64,000 nucleotides of DNA, taken from NCBI GenBank assembly GCA_027972325.1, contig JAPMOS010000003.1, positions 869,001-933,000 of the forward strand, in the 5' to 3' direction. Source of the stretch: Paratrimastix pyriformis. Its lineage: Eukaryota > Preaxostyla > Paratrimastigidae. Made by a program: the position numbers and the translations under genes. The notes beneath the pieces were generated by a model. It was not told the DNA's origin and did not search any database. It worked only from the letters and a program-made list of their open reading frames with translations. Below, piece after piece: positions 34,750-44,978 of the stretch. The number at the start of each line of letters is the position of its first letter. Position 1 is the first letter of the stretch.

Positions 34750-37700
34750 ATGCGTCACAGCAACCCCTATCAACAGCCCTATCCAACGTACCCTAATTTT
34801 TCGGCCGCTGCGTATACCCAAGCGGCAGTTTCTTCACAATACCCATACGGGATGTATCCCCAGTACCCAACGGCTGCCCCCGACCTGTCTGGTTCATTTC
34901 GTCCCATGGCGTTCATCTTCCGCGGGCTGTCCATTTTTGAATAGGACCGCACCAAAACTCCGGAAGTTCTGTGCCAGAGTCTTTAACGCTTGCCCGAAAA
35001 ACAAGGAAGCGGCAGAGAAGTTCGTTGAGGCGCAAGTCCAGGAGGTCCGTCGCTGCGACCCACCTTCGCCTCTAGCGCATATCTTCGCCCCGTTTGTGCA
35101 TCGGCACTTCGCCCTTATCCCCGGCAGGCTTACGCCAAGGGGGAGCTGGAGACCCGCGACTGGGACTCGGTGCCCATCCCGGCCGAGCTGCAGTCTGCGG
35201 CCCGCACCCGCCGCCATCCTCCCGGCCATCCCCCTGGGCACATCTCCACACCTCAGCCTCACTGCCCTCGGCCGCAGGTCGGCCGGCTCGGATCCTGCGG
35301 GAGTGCTGGCCGAGCTGCGCCGGAAGAAGGCTCAAGCCCGGGCCCAGGCCCAGGCCGCCGCGGGGGGAGCCGCCGCAGCCACGGCTGCCCCCGAGGTGCC
35401 GCCCGGGGAGGAGGCTGTGGCCGTCGCGGACGCCCCCGACGGAGACCTGCCCCCGGGCATGGCGCCTCCTCCCCCCACAGCTCCCGTAGCGCCCCCGCAG
35501 CCGCCAGCCGATACGCCCCCGCCCCCGCCCCCGCCCTCAGCCGCCCCCGAGAAGCCCGCCGCCCGCAAGAAGAAGCGCAAGCCCGAACACCAGGACCCGC
35601 TGGCCCCCGTCGCCCCGCCAGCAACCCCGGCCCCGGCCCCGGCACCACCCACGGCGGGTCCCTACCTCCCCACGGGTGGGGCCGTCGTGGACATGGAGAT
35701 GGACATCTCCCCCAGCCGGACCGCCCCCGCACCGGCCGGCCCCCAGGGCCCCTCGTCCCCGCGCGCGGGCCGCCCTCGCCGGTGGGACGTTGCCGCATCC
35801 ACCGTGGCCTCGTCTGCCGGCACCGCCCCCACCCCCTCCCCGCCGCCCCGCCGCCGCCCCCTCGGCCGGGCTGACCTTATACCAACAGCTTGGCCTCCTC
35901 CGCCCCGCGGCTGGCCGGTCGGCTTCGGCTGCCGCCGGTGGGGCCGCCCCAACCGGATCGCCATCCGCCTCTCAGCCGCCTCGGCAGCCGGCGTGGCCGC
36001 GCCCCCGGTACCGGAGCCCGCCCCCAGCAGCCCGCCCACCGGCGGGGACGACGCGCCCATCGGCGGGGCCGGTGCGACGCCTCTGGAGCGGAGGCGGGCC
36101 GCTGAGGTGGCCTCCATCCGGGAGCGCCTCCGGGCCGCCAAGGCCGCCCACGCGGCCCACCACGCCCAGGCCCACAGCCAGGCCACCCCCGGGCCGGCCG
36201 CCTCGCCGCCCCCCGCCGCAAGTCCCAGCCCCAGCCCCAGCCCCAGCCCCATCACGCCCTCGGCGGCCATCGCGGGCGGCTCCGGGGCCACGCCCCCGCC
36301 CCGGATCGTGTCGCGGCTGGTGGAGCGCGAGGCCCCGGCAGCCCTGGCCACCTCGCTGCCGGGGGCGCTGCTGCGGCCGGGGGCCGAGCAGGGGCGCCAC
36401 ATGACCGAGGCCCAGAAGCGCCAGTCCCGGGCGGCCCGCTTCGGGACCCCGGCTGGCAGCCCCACCCACGGCAGCGCCCCCCCCACGCCCCCCTCGTGCG
36501 GGGCCGGGGCCGACGAGGGCGATGAGGGCGCCCGGTGGGCCCCCATCGTCGGCACCTCGACTGCCCTCGAGAAGGCCTACTTCCGTCTCACGGCCGTCCG
36601 CCAGCCCACCACCGGGCAGGGGCACGGGGGGCACGGGGGCACGGGGGCACGGGGGCACGGGGGCACGGGGGCACGGGGGGCACGGGGGGCACGGGGGGCA
36701 CGGGGGCACGGGGGCACGGGGGCACGGGGGCACGGGGGCACGGGGGCACGGGGGCACGGGGGCACGGGGGCACGGGGCACGGGGGCACGGGGGCACGGGG
36801 GGCACGGGGGGGGCACGGGGGGGGCACGGGGGGGGCACGGGGGGCACGGGGGGGCACGGGGGGCACGGGGGCACGGGGGGGCACGGGGGGGCACGGGGGG
36901 GCACGGGGGCACGGGGGGCACGGGGGCACGGGCAGGAGCCTGCGGGGTCTTCACTCGCGCTCAGCGTCCCACCCTGCTTGACTCCCCGCCAGCCCGTTGT
37001 CGTCCCGCTCAGCATCCCCTTCCACTCCCCGCCCCGCCCCACCCCTCGGGCCCCAGCCCCCGACCCTGCCAACGTGCGGCCCCTTGCGGTGCTGCAGCAG
37101 GCGCTGCGCCATGTGCAGGAGCGCTGGCAGCGGGACCACGACTATCCCTACGTCTGGGACCAGATGAAGTCCATCCGCCAGGTCCGCCCGCCCAGCCCAC
37201 GCCCACGCCCACGCCCACGCCCACGCCCACGCCCACGCCCACGCCCACGCCCACGCCCACGCCCACGCCCACGCCCACGCCCACGCCCACGCCCACGCCC
37301 ACGCCCACGCCCAGCCCAGCTCGCCCCGGACCCCCTCCCCCCTGCCTGTCGATGGTTCCCTCCCCTCATCCCCCTGCCTCCCCTCGCCCCCCCTGCGGGC
37401 GCCCCTGGGTGGGGCCACAGGACCTGACGGTACAGCACATCCGGAGCGACTTCACGGTGGAGGTCTACGAGAACCACGCCCGGATGGCGCTGGAGCACAA
37501 GGACATGTCCGAGTACCACCAGTGCCAGGCCAAGCTGCTCGCCCTCTACAAGGACGGCCTCCACGGTCCGTGCCAGGCCCGGCCCGGCCCGCGCCCCACC
37601 CCACCCCACCCCACGCCCGGCCGAGACCGGCACATCCGGGCTCCATTCACCCGTCCGGCCTGGTGGGTGGGGGCGGCCCGGGGGTGTGCAGGGAAGGTGA

Positions 37701-38541
37701 TGGAGTTCCTGGCCTATCAGCTGCTCTACTGGGTCAGCATCGCCGACCAGGCGGCCATCGGGAACCTCCTCAAGCAGCTCAACCCCAAGGCCCGCCGCAA
37801 CCGGTGCCTCCTACACGCCCTGGAGGTCTGGCCCCGCCTCGCCCCGCCTCGCCTCACCTCACCTCGCCTCGCCTCGCCTCGCCTCACGAGTGCATGAGGG
37901 TCCACTCCGCCTCCCTGGGGGGGCTCACTCGGCTCCCGGCGATGTGACACGGGTCGGTCGGGGGCGCAGGTGATGCGGGCCGTGACGACCCACAATGCGG
38001 CGGCCTTCTTCCGGCTCTACCGGAGCTGCCCCAACATGGGCCGCTTCCTGATGGACAACCTGGCCCAGCCCATGCGCCACGAGGGACTCCGCATCCTCGC
38101 CCAGACGTCCGCCTCACAGGCCCACGCCCTTGCCGCCAACGCCCTTGCCGCCACGCCACGCCCTTGCCGCCAACGCCCTTGCCGCCACGCCCTCACGGTG
38201 CATGTCGGGCCGGGGCGGGCCGCAGGTGCCGCCCGTACTACCCGCTGGGGGACCTGGCGGCGGTGCTGGGCTTCGGGCGGCCCGAGGAGTGCGCAAGCTG
38301 GCTGGGCCAGCTGGGGATCCACATCACCGAGGCCCCCGCGCCAAGCCCAAGCCCAAGCCCCAAGGGCCCCCCGCGCCGCTCGCCCGTGGCCCCGCCCACT
38401 GTTGGAAGGGCCGAGCCGTGCCCCGTGGTGGACATGAAGGTCGCCCAGGCGGCCCTGCAGGCCCGGGCCGAGGAGGCCCTCATGCAGGCGGCCATGGACC
38501 GCGAGGAGCGGGCACGCCGGGAGGAAATCTACGGCAGCTGA
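34750..38541 (+). CDS. LENG8: LENG8/THP3-like SAC3-domain protein
   Basis: Nine exons: 34750-34886, 34945-35044, 35128-35192, 35278-36584 (or 36595), 37057-37181, 37421-37565, 37692-37825, 37970-38106 and 38226-38541, giving about 821 residues. A Tyr/Pro/Gln-rich N-terminus precedes the short conserved helical block ([12 protein letters not shown] ... W-D-S-V-P-I-P). A low-complexity Pro/Ala region follows, then R-A-A-R-F-G and [22 protein letters not shown], and the SAC3/PCI-like half ([16 protein letters not shown]). LENG8/Thp3 proteins act in mRNA processing and export. The end of exon 4 is uncertain: homology favours stopping after R-L-T-A (36595), but codon phase favours 36584. Its 472-bp intron is a GGGGGCAC array; the next is a CACGCC array. 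Confidence 0.88.
36616..36943 (+). repeat. intronic GGGGGCAC array, G-quadruplex prone
   Basis: Some 40 units of GGGGGCAC and close variants (GGGGGGCAC, GGGGGGGCAC) in one LENG8 intron. Runs of five or more G separated by three bases fit a G-quadruplex pattern on the sense strand. Confidence 0.92.
37196..37315 (+). repeat. intronic CACGCC hexamer array
   Basis: About 19 perfect CCCACG/CACGCC hexamers in the LENG8 intron 37182-37420. Confidence 0.93.
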
Positions 38542-38817
38542 GGCCCAGGCGGCCCCAAAGGGGATCAGCCGCCTTTCCATCGCCGCCCCACGGTCCCGTC
38601 ACCTCCCGAGGAGGGGGACGCGATGAGAAGAGGGTGTTCTTTTCTCGAGCCGGGAGGGGAAGGCCGGGAGGGGGGGAAGGACGGGAGGGGGAAGCCTGGG
38701 GAGGGAAAGGCTTGGGAGGGGAATCATCGTGGGTAGCGGCGTGCCGGGCGGTCATGCGAACACGCGATGAGGCGAATTATCGACAGTTGCAAAACGGGGG
38801 GCGAGGGCGAAATGACC
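38542..38817. other. convergent intergenic region
   Basis: 276 bp between the LENG8 and Rpt2 stop codons. GGGAGGGGAAGG repeats at 38655-38725. No gene. Confidence 0.5.
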
Positions 38818-40811
38818 TCAGAGGTAGAGGCCCTCGGGGGTGCCCTCCTTCTTCTTGTAGAGAACCTTCTCCTTGCCCTTCACGAAGTCCGCGTGGTGCA
38901 CCTGCATCCGGCGCTGCCGCAGCGCCAGCAGGCCGGCCTCGGTGCAGATGGCCTGCAAATCCGCGACAAGACGGTGATAGGGGGGGGGGGGGGGGGGGGT
39001 CGAAAACCCGGCGGCAAGGCGGCAAGGCGGCAAGGCGGCAAAAGGCGGCAAAAGGCGGCAAAAGGCGGCAAAAGGCGGCAAAAGGCGGGTGCGGGTGCGG
39101 GTGCGGGTGCGGGTGCGGGTGCGGGTGCGGGTTGGTCCCGAAAGGCCACCGGGACCGGGACCGACCTTGATGTCGGCGCCCGAGAGGTCATCCTTGGCCA
39201 TGTAGAGCTCCTCCAGCTTCACGTCAGGGGCCAGGCTCATCCGCTTGGTGTGAATCTCGAAAATGCGCCTAGGCGGGGGACAGGCGCACGGAATGGAGTG
39301 AGGCGAGATGGGAGGGATGGAGCAAGGAGGGCCAGCGGGCGGAGGGGGGGTGTCGGACTTCTTGGTGGGGGCGTCGGGGAAGGGGAACTCAATCTTGCGG
39401 TCGATGCGGCCGGGCCGGATGAGAGCCGGGTCAAGGGTCTCGATCCGGTTGGTGGCCATGAGGACCTTCACCTCCCCGCGCGGGTCGAAGCCGTCCAGTT
39501 GGTTGAGCAGCTCCAGCATGGTCCGCTGGATCTCCTTCTCGCCGCCGCTGTGGGCCTCGTACCTGCAGGCCCAGACCCAGACCAATCAGCCACCCGGGCG
39601 TCCCACCCCGCAGCACAGCCGCAGGATGTGAAACAGACACCCGGCATGGGATGGGGCAGGTGGAGATTGGGGGGAGAAGGAGGACAAACCGTTTGGTGCC
39701 GATGGCGTCGATCTCGTCGATGAAGACGATGGCGGGGGACATCTCGTTGGCCGAGCGGAACAGTTCGCGCACCAGCTACCCGGCGAGAGCGGCGAGAGAG
39801 CCGGGTGAGCAACCGGGTCGCACCACCGCGGGGCACGGACCTTGGGGCCCTCGCCGAGGTACTTCTGGATGAGCTCCGAGCCGACCACCCGGAGGAACGT
39901 GGCCGACGTTTCGTGGGCGACGGCCTTGGCGAGGAGCGTCTTCCCAGTGCCGGGCTCGCCGTAGAGGATCACACCCTTTGGGGGCTTGATGCCGATGTCC
40001 TCGTACAACTCGGGGTGGGTCAAGGGCAGCTCGACGGCCTCTTTGATCTCCTGGATCTGCTTCTCCAGACCACCCACGTCCGCGTACGACTCGGTGGGGG
40101 CCTTGTCCACCTGACGATCAAACCACCGAGGAGATAAGTACCGAGAAAGAGACAAACGGACCTTCATGACGGAGACCAAGGGATCAACCTCATCAGAAAG
40201 GATGCCAACCACAGAGTACTGCTTGTGGTGCAGGAGAACCGAAGCACCTGGTTCGAGCTGCTCCCGGTCGACGAAGGACATAATGTTGACGTAGAGCTCG
40301 GGGCCAGCCGACGAGACAATCGCGTGATTTTCATCGATCATCTCTTCCAACGTCCCCACTTGCATGGGGGAACCCCGGATCTCATCGATCGTCGCGCGCT
40401 CTTTCTGAAAACGGAACAACGATGCACGGATCGTGATGGTTGCGGGAGCAGACCTCGGATTTCTCCTTCATCGGGCGGAGACGCTCCTGGTTCTGAATAA
40501 ACTCCTCTTCAAGGAGAAGAGAATCTTTGATCCGATTTAGACGGAGAAGGCGGAGCTTGCAGCGAGCAAGCGGGACAATGTCAGGGAGCTGGCCTTTTTT
40601 GGCATGAGTTTTTTCGTACTTCCATGTGCGTTTTTCAGTCTGTTTCTCCTTTTGTTTCTTCCGGTCCTCTTCCTCCTGCAAAAGCGCGTGTGGTGTATCA
40701 AACACACACAGACCGAATGCAAAAAGAGTGAACGGGAAAATAAATGGCAAATAAGAAAACCTTCTTCTTTTGCTCGGCAGTCTTTTGGGGCTGAGGCGGC
40801 TGATTGCCCAT
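38818..40811 (-). CDS. PSMC1: 26S proteasome regulatory ATPase Rpt2 (S4)
   Basis: Eight exons (40761-40811, 40454-40675, 40162-40404, 39841-40110, 39690-39775, 39359-39562, 39166-39268, 38818-38952) give 437 residues (human 440). It starts M-G-N-Q, keeping the Gly2 that is myristoylated in Rpt2. Then come the Lys-rich segment and coiled coil ([12 protein letters not shown]), the OB domain, Walker A G-E-P-G-T-G-K-T, Walker [13 protein letters not shown], the arginine fingers I-R-P-G-R-I-D-R, and the C-terminal hydrophobic-Tyr-Leu motif (G-L-Y-L) that docks into the 20S ring. The Walker A loop is G-E-P-G-T rather than G-P-P-G-T. Strong conservation fixes every junction. Donors in gene order are GTTTTC, GTCTGC, GTCCGT, GTCCGT, GTTTGT, GTCCGA and GTCGGT. 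Confidence 0.96.
38980..39135. repeat. intronic poly-G, GGCAAAA and GGGTGC arrays
   Basis: In the last Rpt2 intron (38953-39165): a G run at about 38980-38999, then GGCAAGGC/GGCAAAA heptamers, then GGGTGC hexamers. Confidence 0.9.
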
Positions 40812-41429
40812 GATTCGCGGACACGAACAAAACTTGCCTGAATGGCACCGGTTGAATCTACTATTGTATTGGTCAAAGAAGACCGTCCGGGCTCATTCCG
40901 GACAGCATGGCGAGCTGCTCGGCTGCTCCGGTGCCCTGAAAGAAGTATCAGAGGAGATTCTTGACAGGAGACCCCGAGGACTGAGCCTAATTTGCTCCTC
41001 CACGAGCAGCACTTGGAGGAGCTGAAGGCGGGAAGAAACAATTCTGATCGGGAGAAGAACAAACAGCGAGTAGAATGGTGAATGAAGATTCTTTCTTCTC
41101 CGGCAATTGCCCCATCGTCCCCCAAAACGTTTTTCTCCAATGAAGATTAAAATGAGTCCTCCGCATCACCAAGTGAAGAGTGAGTACACCGAACCTTTTT
41201 TTTTTTTTTTAGTTAAACCACTCTTATTGGAAGAAGCTCCAAACAAGAGGGTACAGTGGCTTCAAGCCCAAAGGGCAGAGAAGATACTGTGTACCCGCAG
41301 ACAGCCAAAAAGTAACACAAAGAACCGATGACCAGAACAAAGAAACAAAGTCCGAGTAAGAAAAATCTCAAAGAACAATCACATAACAAACCAGGGGGGA
41401 GAACGACCCATACCCCACCGGTTATAAGT
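40812..41429. other. AT-richer region upstream of Rpt2, no confident gene
   Basis: 618 bp between the Rpt2 start codon and the mobile element. A minus-strand frame here runs on from exon-2 sequence without family features and was not accepted. A T13 run lies at about 41199-41211. The Rpt2 promoter should lie in the first part. Confidence 0.45.
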
Positions 41430-42319
41430 GGGACTGGTTTCGAGATCCTGGTACTCGGGGAGGAAAAAAATAATGTGTGTGCAAAAGAACGGACCTTGCG
41501 CGGTGAGTATGGGATGGTGGGCCACTAAAGTGGGAGGGCCTCGGGCCCGGGTGGGTGGGCTGATCAAGATTGCGCATTCGGAAAAAGGTGTTCCGATCCG
41601 AATGCCAAGTGGACTAACATGAAGCTGTGATGTGAACGAGTGGTTTGGTGTGGTGAGTGGGACTCCCGTGCCCAGTGGTGGTGGTGAAATGAGGATAAAC
41701 TAAATGTCTGAAGTGACCGAAGTGAGTTGAGACCTGGAAATGACCTGGATGTGAGTCTGAATAGATAAGATGCGAATGAAATGGTGATCTAGTGGAAGAG
41801 TAAGGTGAAAACTGATAAGTGAATCCCAACCCTCAAAAAGTGATAAAGCGTCGATCTATTCGCAAAGAAATCAATGAAAAACATAAACAAATGCAACAGA
41901 AACAGAAGATTAGCCAGAAAAAGAAAGCGCCGCGACCAAAGGCGGCTGGGAAATTGACGCGTTCAAAAAAAGCAGAGATTCTGAAGCGCGGGTTGAAGCC
42001 GCCCCGGTCGTTTTTGAATCTTGTTGGGGTCCCACGACCCCCGTGCAGCGGGCTTTTCGGCCATGTTGCCGTTTTGAAAAATTCTTTGTTTGATTGCGCT
42101 TTGTTTTCCGTTCCCAAAATAGGGTACAGATTCAAATTTTTTCCCCATTCTTTTATTTGGATGCCCGTGCAGCGGGCTTTTTCAAGGTTTGGCTAGAACA
42201 GGGTGTCCGGCCGTTAGGTGCCGCTAGTTTGGTGAGGTGAAAACCGGGTACAGATTCACTCGTTTTCGCGCTACGAGGCCATCATCGATGGCCGGTTCCG
42301 GTTTGTGGAAACCAGTCCC
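41430..42319 (+). mobile_element. left arm: ~890-bp unit with 12-13 bp terminal inverted repeats
   Basis: Begins GGGACTGGTTTC and ends GGAAACCAGTCCC, so the unit itself has short terminal inverted repeats of the MITE type. An inner palindromic GGCCATCATCGATGGCC lies at about 42279-42295. Target-site duplication is not clear. Confidence 0.72.
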
Positions 42320-42882
42320 CTGAACGTCAACTTGGAGGTGGTCCTGGTCCGGGGGCGCATGAAGACTCCACCACTGAGTCTGAGTGTGACCCGGATGCCA
42401 CTGAGTCTGAATGTGACCCGGACGCCACTGAGTCTGAGGAGGAATGCATCATTAGCGGGTCCACTCCCGCACCTCCACCTCAATCGGCTCTGCTTCCTGC
42501 TTCAGCGCTGGGAGTGAAGAGAAAGATGAGCAATGTAATTCCGAGTCGCAAAGCACCACAACCACCGCCTGTGGAGGAGAAAGCGGCCTCTGTGCCGTCG
42601 AGCCCCAAGTCGTCTCCACCCAGCCTCAAGGCATCGCCCCCTCCAGCCATGTCCAAAGCAGAGAAGAAGGAGGTGCAAAGAATGAGGAAGGCTGCTTTCT
42701 TTGCTATGACGCGAGGAGAAGTCGCTGCTCGGGAGGCCCGCGAGGCCCGTGAGGCAGTGGAAGCTTCCGCTGCTCCAAGCCGAAGCCCCAGAAGCCCGCC
42801 CCTGCACCTATCTCGCGTTTGGCTGGGGTGGGGAATTGGTTGCTGAAGTACGGGTGTCGTCGGATTTATGTGTGGCGCACTT
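42320..42882 (+). other. sequence between the two element arms, one low-complexity frame
   Basis: A plus-strand frame open from about 42324 to 42846 encodes T-E-S-E-C-D-P-D-A repeats (three times), then V-K-R-K-M-S-N, Pro/Ser-rich sequence and an E-A-R-E-A-R-E-A-V helix. It has no upstream ATG in frame and no known domain. It may be cargo, a degenerate element gene or displaced host sequence. Confidence 0.35.
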
Positions 42883-43771
42883 GGGACTGGTTTCCGGAAA
42901 GTGGAACCGGCCATCATAGATGGCCGGCTAGCGCGAAAACGAGTCTCTGTGTACCCGGTTTTCACATGACCAACCTGGCGGCCCGCGACGGCCGGGTGTC
43001 CTGGTGGAAACAAACCTCGAAAAAGCCCGCGGCAAGGGCATTCAAATAAAAGAATGGGCAAAAATTGTCACTGTGTACCGTGTTTTCTAAACGGGAAAAC
43101 AAATGGATTCAAACAAAGAATTTTTTGAAACCGCATCATGGCCAAAAAGCCCGCGGCACGGGGGTCGTGGACCCCAAACAAGATTTGAAAAAGGCCGGAG
43201 CGGCTTCAACCCGCGGTCCATTTTCTCTCTCTTTTTCGAACGCGTCATTTTTCCAGTCGTCGTTGTTCGCGGGTCTTTGTTTTTCTGGCTAATTCTTTGT
43301 TTCCTTTGTGTTTGTTTATCTGGTTCCTGATTCAAGTTGCCAATAGATCGACCGTTTGCTCCTTTCTTTCGGATGAGATACACTTAACAGTTTTCACCAT
43401 TCTCTTGCACTAGATCACCATTTCATTCGCATTTTATCTATTCATACTCACATCCAGTTCACACTCAGGTCTCAACTCACTTCGGTCACTTCAGACATTA
43501 CATTATCCTCATTTCGTCACCACCACTCGGCACCGGAGTCCCACTCACCACACCAAACAAGTAGTACATCTCATAGCTTCATGTTAGTTCACCAAGCATT
43601 TGGATCGGAACACTTTTTCCCGAATGCACATTATTGATCAGCCCACCCACCCGGGCCCAGGGCCCTCCCACCTTAGTGGCCCACCGTCACGTACTCACCG
43701 TGCAAGGTCCGTTCGTTTGCACCAACAATTTTTTTTCCCCCCTCTGGTACCAAAATGTGGAAACCAGTCCC
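42883..43771 (-). mobile_element. right arm: inverted copy of the ~890-bp unit
   Basis: Begins GGGACTGGTTTCC (42883) and ends GGAAACCAGTCCC (43759-43771). It is inverted relative to the left arm, with differences spread along its length. Confidence 0.72.
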
Positions 43772-43993
43772 AAAAGGTCACACCACCAACATTGGGGATC
43801 CCCGAAATGAAAGCTCTCAGGGGTAAGTTTGAAAAGTGTTTCAAGATCCCTCGGGGTCGTTTCCGAATCAGCATCGAACGGCCGTTTTGCGCGCCGAAAC
43901 GAAGTGGGTCGAGTCTATGTCACTCGGTCTGGCGTCGTGCCCTTCGCTCCACCACCACTGGACACCTGCTCTTCCCCCACCATGGCACTTTAG
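43772..43993. other. junction between element and Rab14-like exons
   Basis: 222 bp with no Rab G1-G3 motifs in any frame. A CG|GTCTGG donor-like site at about 43925 faces the TTTAG acceptor at 43993, but the sequence before it does not read as Rab. Confidence 0.4.
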
Positions 43994-44440
43994 GCGGAGC
44001 ACGTTCAACAATCTCGCCACATGGCTCATGGATGCCAGGAACCTCACCACCCCAAACACTGTCATCATGCTGGTCTGCCGCCCTGCCTCTCTCCTTCGGC
44101 GCACCTGAGGCCTCGCCCGGTCGGGCGTTTGTTTCCCGCAGATTGGCAACAAGTCCGATCTGTCAGCCCGTGAGGTGCCGTTCGCTGAAGCCAAGGCCTT
44201 TGCCGAAGAAAACGGCCTGATCTTCCTCGAAACCAGCGCAAAGACGGGCGAAAACGTCGAGGAAGGTCCCTCCTTTCGCTCCTCGCCTCCTCGCGCACTT
44301 CCACTCACGCGCGCGGCTGCTGGCTTCCCTCTGCATGTGCCTTGCGCAGCCTTCCTCGAAACCGCCTCGGCCATCTACGAGAAGATCCAGAACGGCAGCC
44401 TCGACCTGGGCAGCGACGGCGGCAACGTCGAGCAGACTGA
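43994..44440 (+). CDS. RAB14: Rab14-like GTPase, 3' exons only
   Basis: Exons 43994-44072, 44142-44265 and 44350-~44440 encode the C-terminal half of a Rab closest to Rab14: [25 protein letters not shown] (G4 motif NKSD), [22 protein letters not shown] (G5 ETSAK), and I-Q-N-G-S-L-D-L. Rab14 works in endosome-Golgi and phagosome traffic. The exons for the P-loop, switch I and switch II are not found upstream, where the inverted-repeat element sits. The prenylated Cys motif is also not located: after V-E-Q-T-D-F the frame runs into G-rich intron-like sequence. Either the gene was truncated by insertion or rearrangement, or the upstream exons are misassembled. Confidence 0.8.
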
Positions 44441-44978
44441 CTTCCCGACTGCCCGTCGCAGGGGCCGCGTGTGGGGGAGGGGGGGGGCTGCCTGGGCTGG
44501 CCCGGGTTGGCCCGCGGGCGGTGGGCCGAAAGCCCCGACGGGGGGGGTCGGGAGGAGGCCCGACTCGGGCGGCAGGAACGCCAGGAGGGGGGCCGGGCCC
44601 GGGGCTGCTGCCGTAGCAGGGGCCGGCGGGAAGGGGGCCGGCGGGACGATGGCGGCGGCGGCGGTGGCGGTGGGGGCACCAGCTTCACCAGCGCCGCCAC
44701 GAACAGCCGCCGGAGGGGACCCCGAACCAGGGGGGTGGGGAGAAGACCTGGGTTGTTGCGGGGACCCTGAGCGGGGGCGGCGGTCGCGGGAGGGCGAGGC
44801 AGAGGAATCGGGGGCAGGAGACCGGGCACGGGTGCTGGGTTCCCGCCAGCGGGCTACAGCTAGAAAAGGACAGGTGGCCGGAGGAGGCGTGCAAGGCGCG
44901 GCATGGAGAGGGCAACGGACGTGGGTTGGAGCATACAAGCTGCTCGGTAAGAGTACCCCGGTAATAGTACCTACGAGA
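44441..44978. other. G-rich stretch after Rab14 exons; NASP promoter side
   Basis: About 540 bp, GC-rich with G runs (44473-44487). It stays open in the Rab frame but reads as low-complexity Gly/Arg/Ala, not as Rab. A missing last Rab exon could lie here; none could be supported. Confidence 0.4.

Larger units (their letters stand above)
41430..43771. mobile_element. composite inverted-repeat DNA element (non-autonomous, family unknown)
   Basis: Two ~890-bp arms in opposite orientation (41430-42319 and 42883-43771) flank 563 bp of single-copy sequence. The arms match along their length with substitutions and small indels. Examples are GGGCCCGGGTGGGTGGGCTG versus its inverse near 43650, the AGTGAGTTGAGACCTG block near 41728 versus 43465, and the GTGCAGCGGGCTTTT block near 42042 versus the GCCCGCGGCAC block near 43150. 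No transposase was found. The substitutions between the arms mean it is not brand new. It could be two independent insertions or a foldback-type element. Confidence 0.75.

Noticed and set aside
40812-41140. Minus-strand frame upstream of Rpt2 as a separate gene
   Set aside because: It is continuous with the Rpt2 reading frame only through intron sequence and shows no domain; the Rpt2 start at 40811 fits the conserved M-G N-terminus.
42320-42846. Transposase
   Set aside because: No DDE/D or zinc-finger pattern; the frame is low complexity.
41430-43771. LTR element or virus-like element
   Set aside because: The repeats are inverted, not direct, and no reverse transcriptase, integrase or capsid-like sequence is seen in the single-copy centre.
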